A stretch of DNA of 64,000 nucleotides from Mycolicibacterium komossense. GTDB lineage: Bacteria; Actinomycetota; Actinomycetes; Mycobacteriales; Mycobacteriaceae. The notes under the pieces are model-generated. The model was given only the letters and a program-made list of their open reading frames with translations, did no database searches and was not told the origin of the DNA. This document shows, in pieces, positions 34,169 to 43,025 of the stretch. The position numbers and the translations under genes are program-made. The stretch spans positions 62,555-126,554 of the forward strand of contig NZ_JACKTY010000028.1 in the NCBI RefSeq assembly GCF_025822605.1. The letters are read 5' to 3'. The stretch's first letter is position 1. Each line of letters opens with the position of its first letter.

Positions 34169-34795
34169 GTGATCTTGTCAAGCACGGAACGCAAAGGCGA
34201 CGCACGCGAGCGTCTCCTGGCTCGGCTTCTCGACGCCTTCGACGGGGCCCTTCCCTCACCGGAGGTGTCGCTGCGTGAGGTCGCCGCCCGGGCCGAGACC
34301 AGCCACGCACTCCTGCGTTATCACTTCGGGTCGCTCTCGGGCGTCTTGGCCGCCATGCTCAAGGCACAGCGATCTCATGACAACGAGGCGCTTCTTGCAG
34401 CCACCCAGCAGGGCACCTTCGACGACCTTCTCATGGAGATCTGGCGGACCTACACCCGCCCGGAGCAGGTGTCGCGTGTCCGCGGCTTCTTTCACGTCGT
34501 AGGACTGGCCGCGTACAGCCCGGGGGACTTTCGCGAGTTCAGCGACTCGCTCGACGACTTGACCACGATGCTGGCCGCGCTCGCGGAACGCGAAGGGCTC
34601 GACACCAAGGAAGCGATGACTGTGGCCACCGTCGCCATTGCCGCGATGCGAGGCTTGCTGTTACAGGAAGTTCTGACTCCAGCATTCCACTCGGAGGACG
34701 CGATCGCCCTGATCCTGAGCATGTGCAAGGGCCAATTCGTTCCACCCACCCGTCCGGGGCGGTTGACTGATCGCGGCAGGCGCGAGAGCGGCTAG
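34169..34795 (+). CDS. TetR-family transcriptional regulator
   Basis: This 208-residue regulator has the helix-turn-helix near residues 12-60 (VSLREVAARAETSHALLRYHFGSLSGVLAAML). The remainder is the helical ligand domain. The start is GTG 34169 (or TTG 34175), only 8 bases after the inverted repeat. Its transcript may therefore have a very short leader or none. It is divergent from the esterase. Confidence 0.85.
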   Translation: MILSSTERKGDARERLLARLLDAFDGALPSPEVSLREVAARAETSHALLRYHFGSLSGVLAAMLKAQRSHDNEALLAATQQGTFDDLLMEIWRTYTRPEQVSRVRGFFHVVGLAAYSPGDFREFSDSLDDLTTMLAALAEREGLDTKEAMTVATVAIAAMRGLLLQEVLTPAFHSEDAIALILSMCKGQFVPPTRPGRLTDRGRRESG

Positions 34796-34813
34796 GGGGT
34801 GGGCTTGCGCATG

Positions 34814-35420
34814 TCACCCGCCGGGACGGCCCATCCCGGTTTCGTAGGCGTAGACGATCATTTGGGCGCGGTCACGGAGGGTGAGCTTGGTCAGGATCCG
34901 CGCCACGTGTGTTTTGACAGTGTGCTCGGAAAGCACCAGCCGCTCGGACGCCCGAGACTGAAACGGTGACGTCGAATCCGGCGGAGGTGACGTTTGCAAC
35001 CAGCTCGTCGAGCAGGTGGAGACCTGGCTGTGGCGTAATGTGGCCCGCACCGTTGTGGTCGCGCAGCAGGCCGAGTACCTGGCGCATCTCCGCCAGCGTC
35101 CGCAGCGACAGCGCGCGGATCTCGACGAGCTCCTCCGCCCATCTGCCTGGATCGCCCTCGGCTTGGAGCGCTACTGCCTCCGCTCGGATGGTGATCACCG
35201 AGATATGTTGTGCCACAACGTCGTGCAGTTTGCGGGCGATTCTGGCTCGGTCGGCCAGTACCTACTGCTCAGCCAGCGCGTCGCTGCTCGTTCGCCAGCT
35301 TCCCGGTGGCCAGGCGTCGAGCCCGGACATTGTGGCCGTACAGGGCGGCGACCGCCACTGCGGCGGCCGCGCGTACGGTTTCCTTGTGTCGACGGCCGGC
35401 GTCACGAACGTCGGCTGACG
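34814..35420 (-). pseudogene. Decayed two-component system: histidine-kinase fragment joined to response-regulator fragment
   Basis: Reading on the minus strand, a kinase linker appears first (around 35270-35400, VAVAALYGHNVRARRLATGKLANEQRRAG). The HisKA_3 region follows in another frame (35210-35000, MAQHISVITIRAEAVAL with ALSLRTLAEMRQVLGLLRDHNG). The kinase then stops inside the region before the ATPase domain. The sequence passes straight into the DNA-binding end of a NarL/LuxR-type regulator (34940-34814, LVLSEHTVKTHVARILTKLTLRDRAQMIVYAYETG). A deletion removed the kinase ATPase and the receiver domain, and frameshifts add to the damage. Confidence 0.78.
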
Positions 35421-35830
35421 ATTGACTAACTTGCTGGGGTACGTCGGTGGCCCCTGACGCGGTGTTGCGCGATGAGTCCGGGTGGCTGCCGCCGGGCACG
35501 GGCAGCATCCTGTAGCGAGATGTGGGCCGGTCCGCGACGCGGACCGGCCAACCGTCCATAGCCGTCGCGCAGGGGTTCCCGCTGCACTCTGTAACCCGTC
35601 CGGCCGTATTACTGCGTTGCGCAGCAATGTGTTCGAGAGGCGCGATTGCGCCGTAGTGGCGGTTTGACCGATCCCCCTCACCGTCAGGGAGCGGTTTATA
35701 GCGCTGCGAGATAGGTGCGAGATAGGGAAGCTCACCCGTCCGCGCGCCTCCGCTTCAGCACAGCTGGCATCGCCCGATCCGGGCGTAACATGGGTGCACG
35801 ACGGGGCCATCAACAGTGGAGGTACCGATC
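35421..35830. other. 410-bp gap with a perfect hairpin
   Basis: There is no supported gene. It contains the 11-base perfect hairpin at 35525-35549 and the promoter and GGAGGT ribosome site of the secreted protein gene at 35831. Confidence 0.5.
35525..35549. repeat. Perfect 11-base hairpin
   Basis: GGCCGGTCCGC and GCGGACCGGCC are separated by GAC. The stem is very GC-rich and no T-tract follows. It may be a terminator, or a palindrome left by a lost element. Confidence 0.45.
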
Positions 35831-36079
35831 ATGTTCGACTCGACCCGCTCGTTCGCCGTCACGTCTGCAGCGCTGCTCGCGTTGAGCCTTAGTAGTGCCG
35901 TCGCCGCAGCCGACCCTCCAGCTCCGGGGTCTCCTTGCGGCGCGGACAAGGTGATCACGTCGATCAATACCTGCGAGTCGCTCAACTCGTCCTGCACCGG
36001 TTACGACAGCATGGTGATAGGCCGCGTGGCCGCGGACGGACGGTGTGTGATTCCAGGGTTTGATGGCACCAGCTGGTAG
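35831..36079 (+). CDS. Small secreted cysteine-containing protein
   Basis: The 82-residue product has a signal peptide (about 1-27, ending SSAVAAADP). The mature part of about 55 residues contains four cysteines, enough for two disulfides (CGADK, NTCESL, SSCTG, GRCVI). ATG 35831 is preceded by GGAGGT at optimal spacing. Proteins of this style are common in mycobacteria and mostly uncharacterised; I do not recognise a named family. Confidence 0.72.
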   Translation: MFDSTRSFAVTSAALLALSLSSAVAAADPPAPGSPCGADKVITSINTCESLNSSCTGYDSMVIGRVAADGRCVIPGFDGTSW

Positions 36080-36166
36080 CTGACATTGCTTTGGACAACT
36101 CAACCATATTTGGTACGGCCGTATAGCTTGTTGACGACGGGGTGGGTTCTAGTCAACGTCGCAACA

Positions 36167-37155
36167 TCACGGACTATTTGAGGCTAGCAGTGCGGCGAAT
36201 AAGTCAGCGGGGCAACGGTCTTGGAGGACCATCACCACATCACCGGCCGCGATGTGCCGGCCATCCAACTCGAAGGCCTCGGTGGCGATGCGGCTGCTGG
36301 TCATCTCGACTGGGCTCTGATACCGAAGGAACTCCTCGATCGCGCCGGGCAGCAGCGTACGGTCGGCTCGCAAGCCTTCCCAGCGGTCACGGTCGCTGAG
36401 CAGCAGATAGGCGCCGTTGCCGATCAGGTTGACGGTCGTCTCGTGGCCTGCGAACAGAAGTAGGAACACCATCGAAATCAACTCATCCTCGGAGAGCCGA
36501 TCCTGGCTGTCGCGCGCCTCGATCAGGCCGGTGACCAGATCACCGGCGGGGTGGCTGCGGCGGTGCTCAATAAGATCCTCGAGGTAGTTCAGTAGCGCCA
36601 TCCTCGACGATTGGAGCCGCTCGGCGCCGACGATCTCGACACCGGAAACCAGGTCGCCGAACCAGGCGCGGAACAGATTCCGTTCATCGACAGCGACGCC
36701 AAGCAGTTCGCACAGGACCTGCATGGGGAGGGGGAGCGCGAACGCATCGATTAGGTCGACAGGGTCGTGGCCGCTCATCGCTACCAGCAAGTTGTCGGTG
36801 ATTTCCCCGATCCGCGGTCGCGCGCCTGGACACGCCGAGTGGTGAAAGCCGCAGAAACCAGTCGGCGCAGCCGGGTGTGGGCGGGCGGATCGGCCGCCAA
36901 CATGTGCCGGCCGAGCGAGTCTGCTTGACCCCTGTTCAGTTGAGAAATGCTCGGCGCCTTGGACAATCGCGGATCGGTCAGCGCTGTCCGCGCTTGGTCA
37001 TATCCCGTGACCAGCCACACTTCGTCGCCCGCGGGCAGCCGAGCCCGCCGGACCGGGCACTCGGAGCGCCAGCGCGCGTAGATCGGGTGTGGGCTGTGCC
37101 GCAACTGCGAGTCGACGAGGTCGTGGTGGGGTTCATCAGGTCCTGTAGGGCGCAA
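36167..37155 (-). pseudogene. Decayed cytochrome P450
   Basis: The N-terminal third (37155-36781) reads HPIYARWRSECPVRRARLP, DEVWLVTGYDQARTALTDPRLSK and DPPAHTRLRRLVSAAFTTRRV. It then shifts frame at about 36820-36845. The other frame continues EITDNLLVAMSGHDPVDLIDAFALPLPMQVLCELLGV, the I-helix LFAGHETTVNL and the ExxR-type EEFLRYQSPVE. The product then runs into unrelated sequence after GDVVMV. The heme-binding cysteine loop is missing, so no functional P450 can be made. The 5' end overlaps the TetR gene by 20 bp. Confidence 0.85.
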
Positions 37156-37807
37156 CGCGACCCTCCCTTGCCTCAGGTATCGCGGACAGTGGGCTGCTGG
37201 CGGCCGGCACGCCTGTCGTCAGTACGTCGAACGCGGTCTCCAACTGCTCCCGATGCGCAGCGGCGATGTCGGCGATGTCGTGTCCGGCGAGTCGGCGCCG
37301 GACAGTCTTCACGGCCACGGTTCGGTACGCCGCCACAAGCAGAGCCGCGATCAGCGCGCTGTCGCCGGTGAACCGGTCGTCGTCGCGGAGTGCGGCGGCC
37401 AACTCCGCCTCGATCTCGAATTGGAACGCCTGCAGCCGCGAGACCAACGCGGGCGAGTTCGTCACGGTACGCATGAAGGGCTCGATGTCGCCGGTCAGCC
37501 CGGACAGCACATGCTCCTGCTCGGCCAGGTCGACCGCTATCTGCCGGAACGCGTCGACAACGCCGACGTCGTTGGTGCGCTGGTGAACTGCCCGCCGTAT
37601 GAGATCGACGATGTCCGGGAAGCGGTCGAGCATCAGGTCTTCCTTGTGCTGGAAGTGCGAGAACACCGTGACTTTCGAGACGCCGGCGGCGTCGGCCACC
37701 TCGGCGATGGTGACCTCGTCGAATCCGTGCTCCAGAAAGAGCTCGGTAGCGACGGCCGCAATGTGTGCTCGGGTCTTCGTGCCACCCCGGTCTCGACGCC
37801 GCACCAT
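37136..37807 (-). CDS. TetR-family transcriptional regulator
   Basis: This 223-residue regulator has the helix-turn-helix near 12-60 (THIAAVATELFLEHGFDEVTIAEVADAAGVSKVTVFSHFQHKEDLML, first residues approximate). The C-terminal domain is long and helical. ATG 37807 has GGGAG six bases upstream and is preferred to ATG 37813. It lies 62 bp after the FAD monooxygenase on the same strand and directly before the decayed P450. The three probably formed one operon controlled from the palindrome at 39186. Confidence 0.85.
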   Translation of the reverse strand: MVRRRDRGGTKTRAHIAAVATELFLEHGFDEVTIAEVADAAGVSKVTVFSHFQHKEDLMLDRFPDIVDLIRRAVHQRTNDVGVVDAFRQIAVDLAEQEHVLSGLTGDIEPFMRTVTNSPALVSRLQAFQFEIEAELAAALRDDDRFTGDSALIAALLVAAYRTVAVKTVRRRLAGHDIADIAAAHREQLETAFDVLTTGVPAASSPLSAIPEAREGRVAPYRT

Positions 37808-37869
37808 GTACATCTCCCATCTTGTGACTTGTTGTACCGATCGTGAAGAGGCCCAGTGCCGTCGCCGCG

Positions 37870-39102
37870 CTAGTAGTGATGACGTTGCGGGGTGTCCGGG
37901 AGTAGCCAGTCGCCGCCCCGGTCCTGGGTCGAGACCCGCGCGAAGAGGTCAGGCAGACGCAGGAAGGCCGCCAACTCCGCAACAGTGAGAAAGGCATTGA
38001 TCCCGGACCGAGTCATCGGCATGCCGAGGCGCAGCAAACCTGGCCGCACCGTGGCCTGGATCTTGTCGACGAACGGTCGAAATATCGTGTCGTAGTTCGC
38101 CAGCGCACGAGGAAGGTCATCGCGATTCCGGTCTATTTCACCTGCCAGGACGTATGCGCCGACCAGCGCACCACTGACTCCCATGCCGCTGAAGGGGGAG
38201 CAGCAGTGCGCGGCATCTCCCACCAACACCACCTGTCCCTGCGACCAGGCGTTCGTTTGGACCTGGACGGCCTCCTGGGAATAGAAGGTCTCCGCTGCCG
38301 CCATGCCTTCGATGAATCGGTCGGACTGCCATCCCGCGTCGCGAAACCTGGCGGCCCAGAACTCCTTTTGACGTTCCACCGGTTCCCGATGGATGGCTGA
38401 GGCTTCCTCCGATGTTTCCCGCAGCACGAAGTACACCTGGGTCTCGTCGGGGTTGTGGCTGCGGCGCATGATCATTCGCCCGCCGGGCGCGTTGTAGGTG
38501 TCGCGGATGTTGCTGTCGGATTCGACGCGCGGAACAAACCAATACGACATGTGGATCCCGACCCGCCGGTACGGCTCGGGAGTCCCAGCCGGCAACATGG
38601 CCCCGCGGATGCGCGACCCCTGGCCGTCGGCGCCGACCAGCAGGTCGAACTCATCGGACGAGCCGTCCGAGAAGTGCGCCACGACTTTGTTCTCGCCCTG
38701 TTCGAAGCGCTCGACGCCCAACCCGAAGGCGTAGTCGACGTCGTTCTTCGTCGCATCGTTGAGAATGCGCACGAGGTCTCCACGCATGATCTCGTACTCA
38801 GAGGTCAGAGTCTGGCGTCCTCGACCGGACGTGTTGGCCATGATCGTCGCCCTCGCCCTGCCCTGTCCGTTCACAAAAGCGACGCCCGCTTCGTCCACGA
38901 GCTTGCTTCTCACCGCGGCAAGAAGCCCCATGGCCTCGACGACTGCGATGCCTTGACCACGGAGGTCGACCTGGGCGCCGGTGTCGCGCAGCGTCGGGAA
39001 GCGCTCGACCACAATCGCTCGATGACCGCTGCGCACCAGCCAGTAGGCCAGTGCCTGTCCTGCGACGCCAGCACCGCAGACAAGGACCTTCAAAGACGGC
39101 AA
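37870..39102 (-). CDS. FAD-dependent monooxygenase (PHBH/TetX-like)
   Basis: This 410-residue class A flavoprotein monooxygenase has VLVCGAGVAGQALAYWLVRSGH at the N-terminus. The mid motif LVGADGQGSRIRGAML and the second FAD motif VVLVGDAAHCCSPFSGMGVSGALVGAYVLA follow. The start is TTG at 39102 with GGAGG seven bases upstream; homology begins at once after it. It is the first gene of a likely operon with the TetR gene. The substrate is unknown; relatives hydroxylate aromatics or inactivate antibiotics. Confidence 0.87.
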   Translation of the reverse strand: MPSLKVLVCGAGVAGQALAYWLVRSGHRAIVVERFPTLRDTGAQVDLRGQGIAVVEAMGLLAAVRSKLVDEAGVAFVNGQGRARATIMANTSGRGRQTLTSEYEIMRGDLVRILNDATKNDVDYAFGLGVERFEQGENKVVAHFSDGSSDEFDLLVGADGQGSRIRGAMLPAGTPEPYRRVGIHMSYWFVPRVESDSNIRDTYNAPGGRMIMRRSHNPDETQVYFVLRETSEEASAIHREPVERQKEFWAARFRDAGWQSDRFIEGMAAAETFYSQEAVQVQTNAWSQGQVVLVGDAAHCCSPFSGMGVSGALVGAYVLAGEIDRNRDDLPRALANYDTIFRPFVDKIQATVRPGLLRLGMPMTRSGINAFLTVAELAAFLRLPDLFARVSTQDRGGDWLLPDTPQRHHY

Positions 39103-39185
39103 TGCACATCCTCCAACCTGTTCGGTGAGTGGGGAAGACGATCGAGCCGTACGTGCCCCGACCCTCCCAATCCTGCAGCCGGAAC

Positions 39186-39200
39186 ACTTATCCGATAAGT
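39186..39200. promoter_or_regulatory. TetR operator-like palindrome
   Basis: ACTTATC-C-GATAAGT is a perfect 15-base palindrome about 84 bp upstream of the FAD monooxygenase start, in an AT-rich promoter-like stretch. Confidence 0.6.
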
Positions 39201-39428
39201 TTACCTAGTAAGTTATTTAAGTCAACGTTGGTTGCCAGGCGACCGCACCGAGCCGGTGATTTCCGGATGATTACCGTGGCTGCGGCGGCCCCGAGCAATC
39301 CGTGCTGAAACCGATTTACGCCGTTGACTAAGGCACTGCGTTTCGGCCTAGATCTGTAATCCCAGCTCTCGGTGTAAACCGTAGTCAGATGAAACCAATT
39401 GGGGTGCAGCGCAATAGCACACGCAGAC

Positions 39429-39467
39429 TACTGGTAACCCGCCATGTTCGATTCCGCCGCATTCCCT
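39429..39467 (+). repeat. Dispersed repeat, copy A
   Basis: TACTGGTAACCCGCCATGTT, then CGATTCCGCCGCATTCC. It is a tandem of two CCGCC(A/G)TATTC-like units after GGTAACC. Confidence 0.65.
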
Positions 39468-39540
39468 CTGGGCAGGGCGGCCCAAGGATGAGCGAAGCGC
39501 CTGATTCTCGATGATGGCAGGGGCTAAATCGAGACCGGAC

Positions 39541-39628
39541 AGGGCCACTCGGAACGTCCGTTATTCATCAGATGAAAACGGCGACAGTTACTGGTAACCC
39601 TGCATATTCGATTTCGCCGTATTCCTGA
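39541..39628 (+). repeat. Dispersed repeat, copy B (extended)
   Basis: The core at 39589-39627 matches copies A, C and D. The 45 bp before it (GGAACGTCC, TTATTCATCAGATGAAAACGGCG) also match the region before copy D, so the repeat unit is at least about 85 bp in these two copies. Confidence 0.65.
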
Positions 39629-39876
39629 GGCGCCTAGCGGTGGATCTGCCGGCGATCGCAGTGGGCCCAGCTCCAGGGCGCTGGGTAGGGCGACGATTGG
39701 GCCGTGGGCTTCAGTTTGGGCCATAGTTGACCGCTGATCGTTTGCTATGCGACAGAGATGTCGGCCGGGATGTGGGTGGACGCATGGGCCCAAGTGCCAG
39801 CGCCAATGTCCAGCGGGCGGAAGCTTCTGTCCAGTCATACTAGTTGCCCACGGAAAACATTGGGTAGAGTGTTAAT

Positions 39877-40338
39877 ATGGCTCCAAAGAAGGTGGCTGTC
39901 GCCAAGAGTGCGTCGAAGAAGGCCGCCGCCAGAACTCCGGTGAAGAGGGCGCCCACTAAGAAGGCGACCGCAGTCAAGGCCGCGCGGACGGCTCGTGTCG
40001 CCGCTGACGATCCTTTGGCTGAACAGCGGGTTCTTTTCCTCGCAAACGTGTTCTCACGCGCCCAGCTGGCTAAGTGGATTGGTGTGAGTCCATCGCAGAC
40101 GTCGCGTTGGGCATCAGGTGAGGAGCGGCCGGGCCCGGCCGCTGCCCCAGCCCTCATCGACCTCGAACACGTCTATTCACGCGCGCGTTTGGTGTGGGGA
40201 GGCGAGTCGGCACGCATCTGGATGGAAAGCGCTAACGCATTCCTCGGGGGAGCTAGACCTCTTGACGTTCTACTCACCGATGGAGCCGCTCGAGTTCTTC
40301 AAGCGCTCGACGCAGAGATGTGGGGCGGGGCGGCGTGA
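39877..40338 (+). CDS. Xre/MbcA/ParS-type antitoxin with lysine-rich N-terminal tail
   Basis: The 153-residue product is the antitoxin of a RES-type toxin-antitoxin pair. Residues about 45-95 form an Xre-like helix-turn-helix (VFSRAQLAKWIGVSPSQTSRWASGEERPGPA). The C-terminus (about 96-153) is the MbcA/ParS toxin-binding domain (RARLVWGGESARIWMESANAFLGGARPLDVLL). Unusually, the first 40 residues are a basic Ala/Lys/Pro-rich tail like that of histone H1 or mycobacterial HU. That tail should add non-specific DNA binding. It ends where the toxin gene begins (stop TGA then GTG) and probably autorepresses the operon. Confidence 0.87.
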   Translation: MAPKKVAVAKSASKKAAARTPVKRAPTKKATAVKAARTARVAADDPLAEQRVLFLANVFSRAQLAKWIGVSPSQTSRWASGEERPGPAAAPALIDLEHVYSRARLVWGGESARIWMESANAFLGGARPLDVLLTDGAARVLQALDAEMWGGAA

Positions 40339-40893
40339 GTGCTGGTCTACCGCGTCTTTCCCTACCTTGACACCGCTGCGCCCGGCGAACCAGGGCATCC
40401 GCTGTATGAGCACCGCCCGCAACGCGGTGGCCGGGCTGACCACCCCGACTATTACGTCTGGTACGTAGCCCGCCAAACCGAAGCCGCGTGCGGCGAAGCG
40501 TTTGGCAACCTTTCACGCTGGACCGACTCAATGTTCGACTTTCCTGCAGTGGCTGGCGCGCGCAAGATACTCGGGGTGTACGAACTGCCCGACGATATGC
40601 GCATCTGCGACCTCGATGACCCACACCGCCTGGTAGAGCTGGGGCTACGACCGACACAGATCGTGACCCGCAACCTTGCCGTCACTTCAGAATGGGCTCA
40701 CCGCATCTGGTCGCAGCGTTCGCCTGCCATCGACGACAGAAAGTGGCAGGCGGTTCAATGGTGGTCCTTCCATCGGCCGAACTGGACAGTCATTGCCAGC
40801 TGGGAACGGCCCAAGCTCATCGAACTCGAACATCTCAACCTCAACCACCCAGCCGTAGTCGCGGCTGCTAAAGGCCTCAACCGCCCCCTGTAG
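40339..40893 (+). CDS. RES-domain toxin (MbcT-like NAD-degrading)
   Basis: The 184-residue RES-domain protein shows N-terminal VYRVFPYLDTAAPGEPGHPLY, central YVARQTEAACGEAFGNLSRW and later LGLRPTQIVTRNLAVTSEWAHRIW. MbcT of M. tuberculosis, the characterised relative, phosphorolyses NAD+. The start GTG lies immediately after the antitoxin stop, so translation is coupled. The invariant Arg, Glu and Ser region of the family appears present, but the exact catalytic residues need an alignment. The pair is bracketed by repeat copies B and C. Confidence 0.85.
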   Translation: MLVYRVFPYLDTAAPGEPGHPLYEHRPQRGGRADHPDYYVWYVARQTEAACGEAFGNLSRWTDSMFDFPAVAGARKILGVYELPDDMRICDLDDPHRLVELGLRPTQIVTRNLAVTSEWAHRIWSQRSPAIDDRKWQAVQWWSFHRPNWTVIASWERPKLIELEHLNLNHPAVVAAAKGLNRPL

Positions 40894-40949
40894 ACGGGGC
40901 AGAGGGAGAATTGCGTTGAAAGACAGCATTTTTCGTGAACATGGCGCAT

Positions 40950-40988
40950 TACTGGTAACCCGCCATATTTGATCCCGCCGTATTCCCC
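40950..40988 (+). repeat. Dispersed repeat, copy C
   Basis: TACTGGTAACCCGCCATATT followed by TGATCCCGCCGTATTCC. It lies 57 bp after the toxin stop codon. Confidence 0.7.
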
Positions 40989-41143
40989 CTGTGGAAGGGT
41001 TACATCCGGTTCAGGAGTGGCCGTGTTGCTGAATCAAGCGAGAGGTGCCCGACTCAGTTGGCGATTGGGCGGCGATGTCGCGAAGCCGTACGGATGTCGC
41101 CGATTCGTGTCTCCGGTAGAGCGCGGAGTGGAACCATCGAGAG

Positions 41144-42635
41144 ATGACTCGTGACGCGTCCGTGTCCACGCCGTCCGTGCCTGCCCGCAATCTATGGTTG
41201 ACCGACAGCGTGTATCCCACCTCCCATTTCAACTCCGGCGCAACGGATTCGGTTCTTCCGGCCGGGCCCTCTGTCGGACGTCAACTTGTCCTTGATCGTG
41301 ATGTCAAGGCGGTCACGAATGTCATGGTGTCCAACCCGGCGGTGAAGAACATCGGTTCCGATACCGTCGCTTTCGCCAGCGGAACGCTCGGCATCCTCAA
41401 ATTACGGCTTACTGGCAACGCACTGGACGCGGTCTCCTTCACCCCGTATCCGGGATACGAAGACAGCGCCGCGTTGGCGACGGACGAGGCGATCAACGGG
41501 GTGCTGACCGAGGTCGATGAGGCCCGCCGAGCTGTAGATGACACTGCACTGCTGGCGGCCATCGGGGGAGTCGAAAGACTCGGCGTGACCTTCGAAGCCG
41601 GAATCAACGGGGTGTACAACCTGTTTGACCGCGACGGCAACCACTACTGCGTCTTCGGCGCCAATCAAGTCCTCAAGACCAGCGATGACAATGTGGTCGA
41701 CGGCCCGGTCCGGGTGGTGAAATCGGTCAACGTCGCCGACGCACTGCCCGAGGAGACAGCCAAGGCCGTCACCCGCATCATCGGGCTGAACATGACCTAC
41801 GACGGCTTCATCGCCGCCGCCGCGCCCGGCGCCCTGGTGGTCCTGGACCGCGACCTCAACGTTCAAGACTTCGTCACCTTTCCCGGCGAGGCCGTCGATA
41901 ACAGCATCGTCATCGACGAGCACAACGGTATCTACGTCGTGACCTCCCGACGCATGCTCAAGGTGGTCTGGAATGGCGAGACGCTGTCGACTGATGAGGC
42001 CGACGGCGCGTGGGAATCGGGGTACGAGTGGATTCCCGGACAAACTGGTGGTGATCGCCGACGCGGCCCGAGGCGGCACCAACCTGGTGGGGTTCTGGCG
42101 CGACGACATCCCAGCCGACTTCGAGCAGCGCCCCGGCACGAAGTCGCGGCGCATCGCTGATCAGGCGAGGATCGCGATCTCCCAGTTGACGATTGAGCCG
42201 TCGGCCAATGTGCTCGGCTACGGCGTTGCGGTGATCAACGGTTCCTACCCGGACCCGGTGCCGACGCCGGGGTTACCTAATGCCTTCACCGCAGGTGTAA
42301 CCCGTCCCGCACCTCGCGGGGCGCAGAAGTTCATCTGGAATCCCGATGACCGGCGCTTCGTACAATCCTGGATCAACAACGAGGTCGACAACTCCGACAT
42401 CATGGTCCCCGTCGTCTCCGCGGCCACGGGTCTGATGTACTGCGCCCACAAGGACCACGGCGATTACCAATACGTCGGGCTGGACTGGTTGACCGGCGAA
42501 CTCAAGCAACGCTGGATGTTCCCCGACGACAGCCGCCGCTGGAACGCGTTGGGCGGCATCACCACGGTGCTCGACAGTGGCGACCTTCTGATCGGCGGAG
42601 TCTTCGCAATTAAACGACTCAGCGCCGAGGTCTAA
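41144..42635 (+). pseudogene. Frameshifted beta-propeller-like protein gene
   Basis: Frame one (41144 to about 42035) encodes about 295 residues with repeated short strand motifs, such as INGVYNLFDRDGNHYCVFG, ALVVLDRDLNVQDFVTFPGE and NGIYVVTSRRMLKVVWNGE. Frame two continues from about 42040 to 42635 with DKLVVIADAARGGTNLVGFWRDDIP, GYGVAVINGSYP and LMYCAHKDHGDYQYVGLDWLTGELKQRW. At the junction a segment that I recall from homologues (an SGTTPTLMG-type stretch) is absent. This is therefore a deletion with a frame change. The family resembles uncharacterised six-bladed propeller proteins. Confidence 0.72.
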
Positions 42636-43025
42636 GCAGATCGAGCGAACGCTGCAGCCAGCCTAGACTTGCGCGTGGGCCCAATCCAACTAAACCTGTT
42701 GGCGTCGAGGTGCTTTGGGCAGCTCGACCTAGCGCGGCGGGTGAGGGACGCTCAGAACGCCCGTGATTTATCTGATGAAAACGGCGTATTTACTGGTAAG
42801 CCGCCATATTCGATCCCGTCGTATTCCTCGCGATGCGTTGCAGTGAATCGGGGGAATGTGACAGGGGATAAGCGCGGACTGCCGGCCAGGGCGCCACCAG
42901 CGGACGGACCAGAACTGGTATCGCTCTGCGGCCTGTGGGTCGGGTCACTGGGGTCCACTCGCGGGATCGGCGCGTGTGGGGGTCCTTTGCTACTTCCGGG
43001 AGTTGCCGGACCTCGCCCTGCACCT
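42636..43025. other. Non-coding region with repeat copy D
   Basis: About 390 bp with no supported gene. It contains the extended repeat at 42745-42829 and ends at the duplicated membrane-protein cassette. Confidence 0.5.
42745..42829 (+). repeat. Dispersed repeat, copy D (extended)
   Basis: Core 42791-42829: TACTGGTAAGCCGCCATATT followed by CGATCCCGTCGTATTCC. The 45 bp before the core (CAGAACGCCCGTGATTTATC, TGATGAAAACGGCG) match those before copy B. Confidence 0.65.

Larger units (their letters stand above)
39103..39876. other. 774-bp non-coding region with operator and dispersed repeats
   Basis: No supported gene. It contains the palindrome at 39186, repeat copies at 39429 and 39589, and the promoter of the toxin-antitoxin operon. 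Confidence 0.6.

Noticed and set aside
41144-42635. Programmed frameshift in the propeller-like gene
   Set aside because: No slippery heptamer at the junction, and a conserved segment appears deleted, so simple decay is the better explanation.
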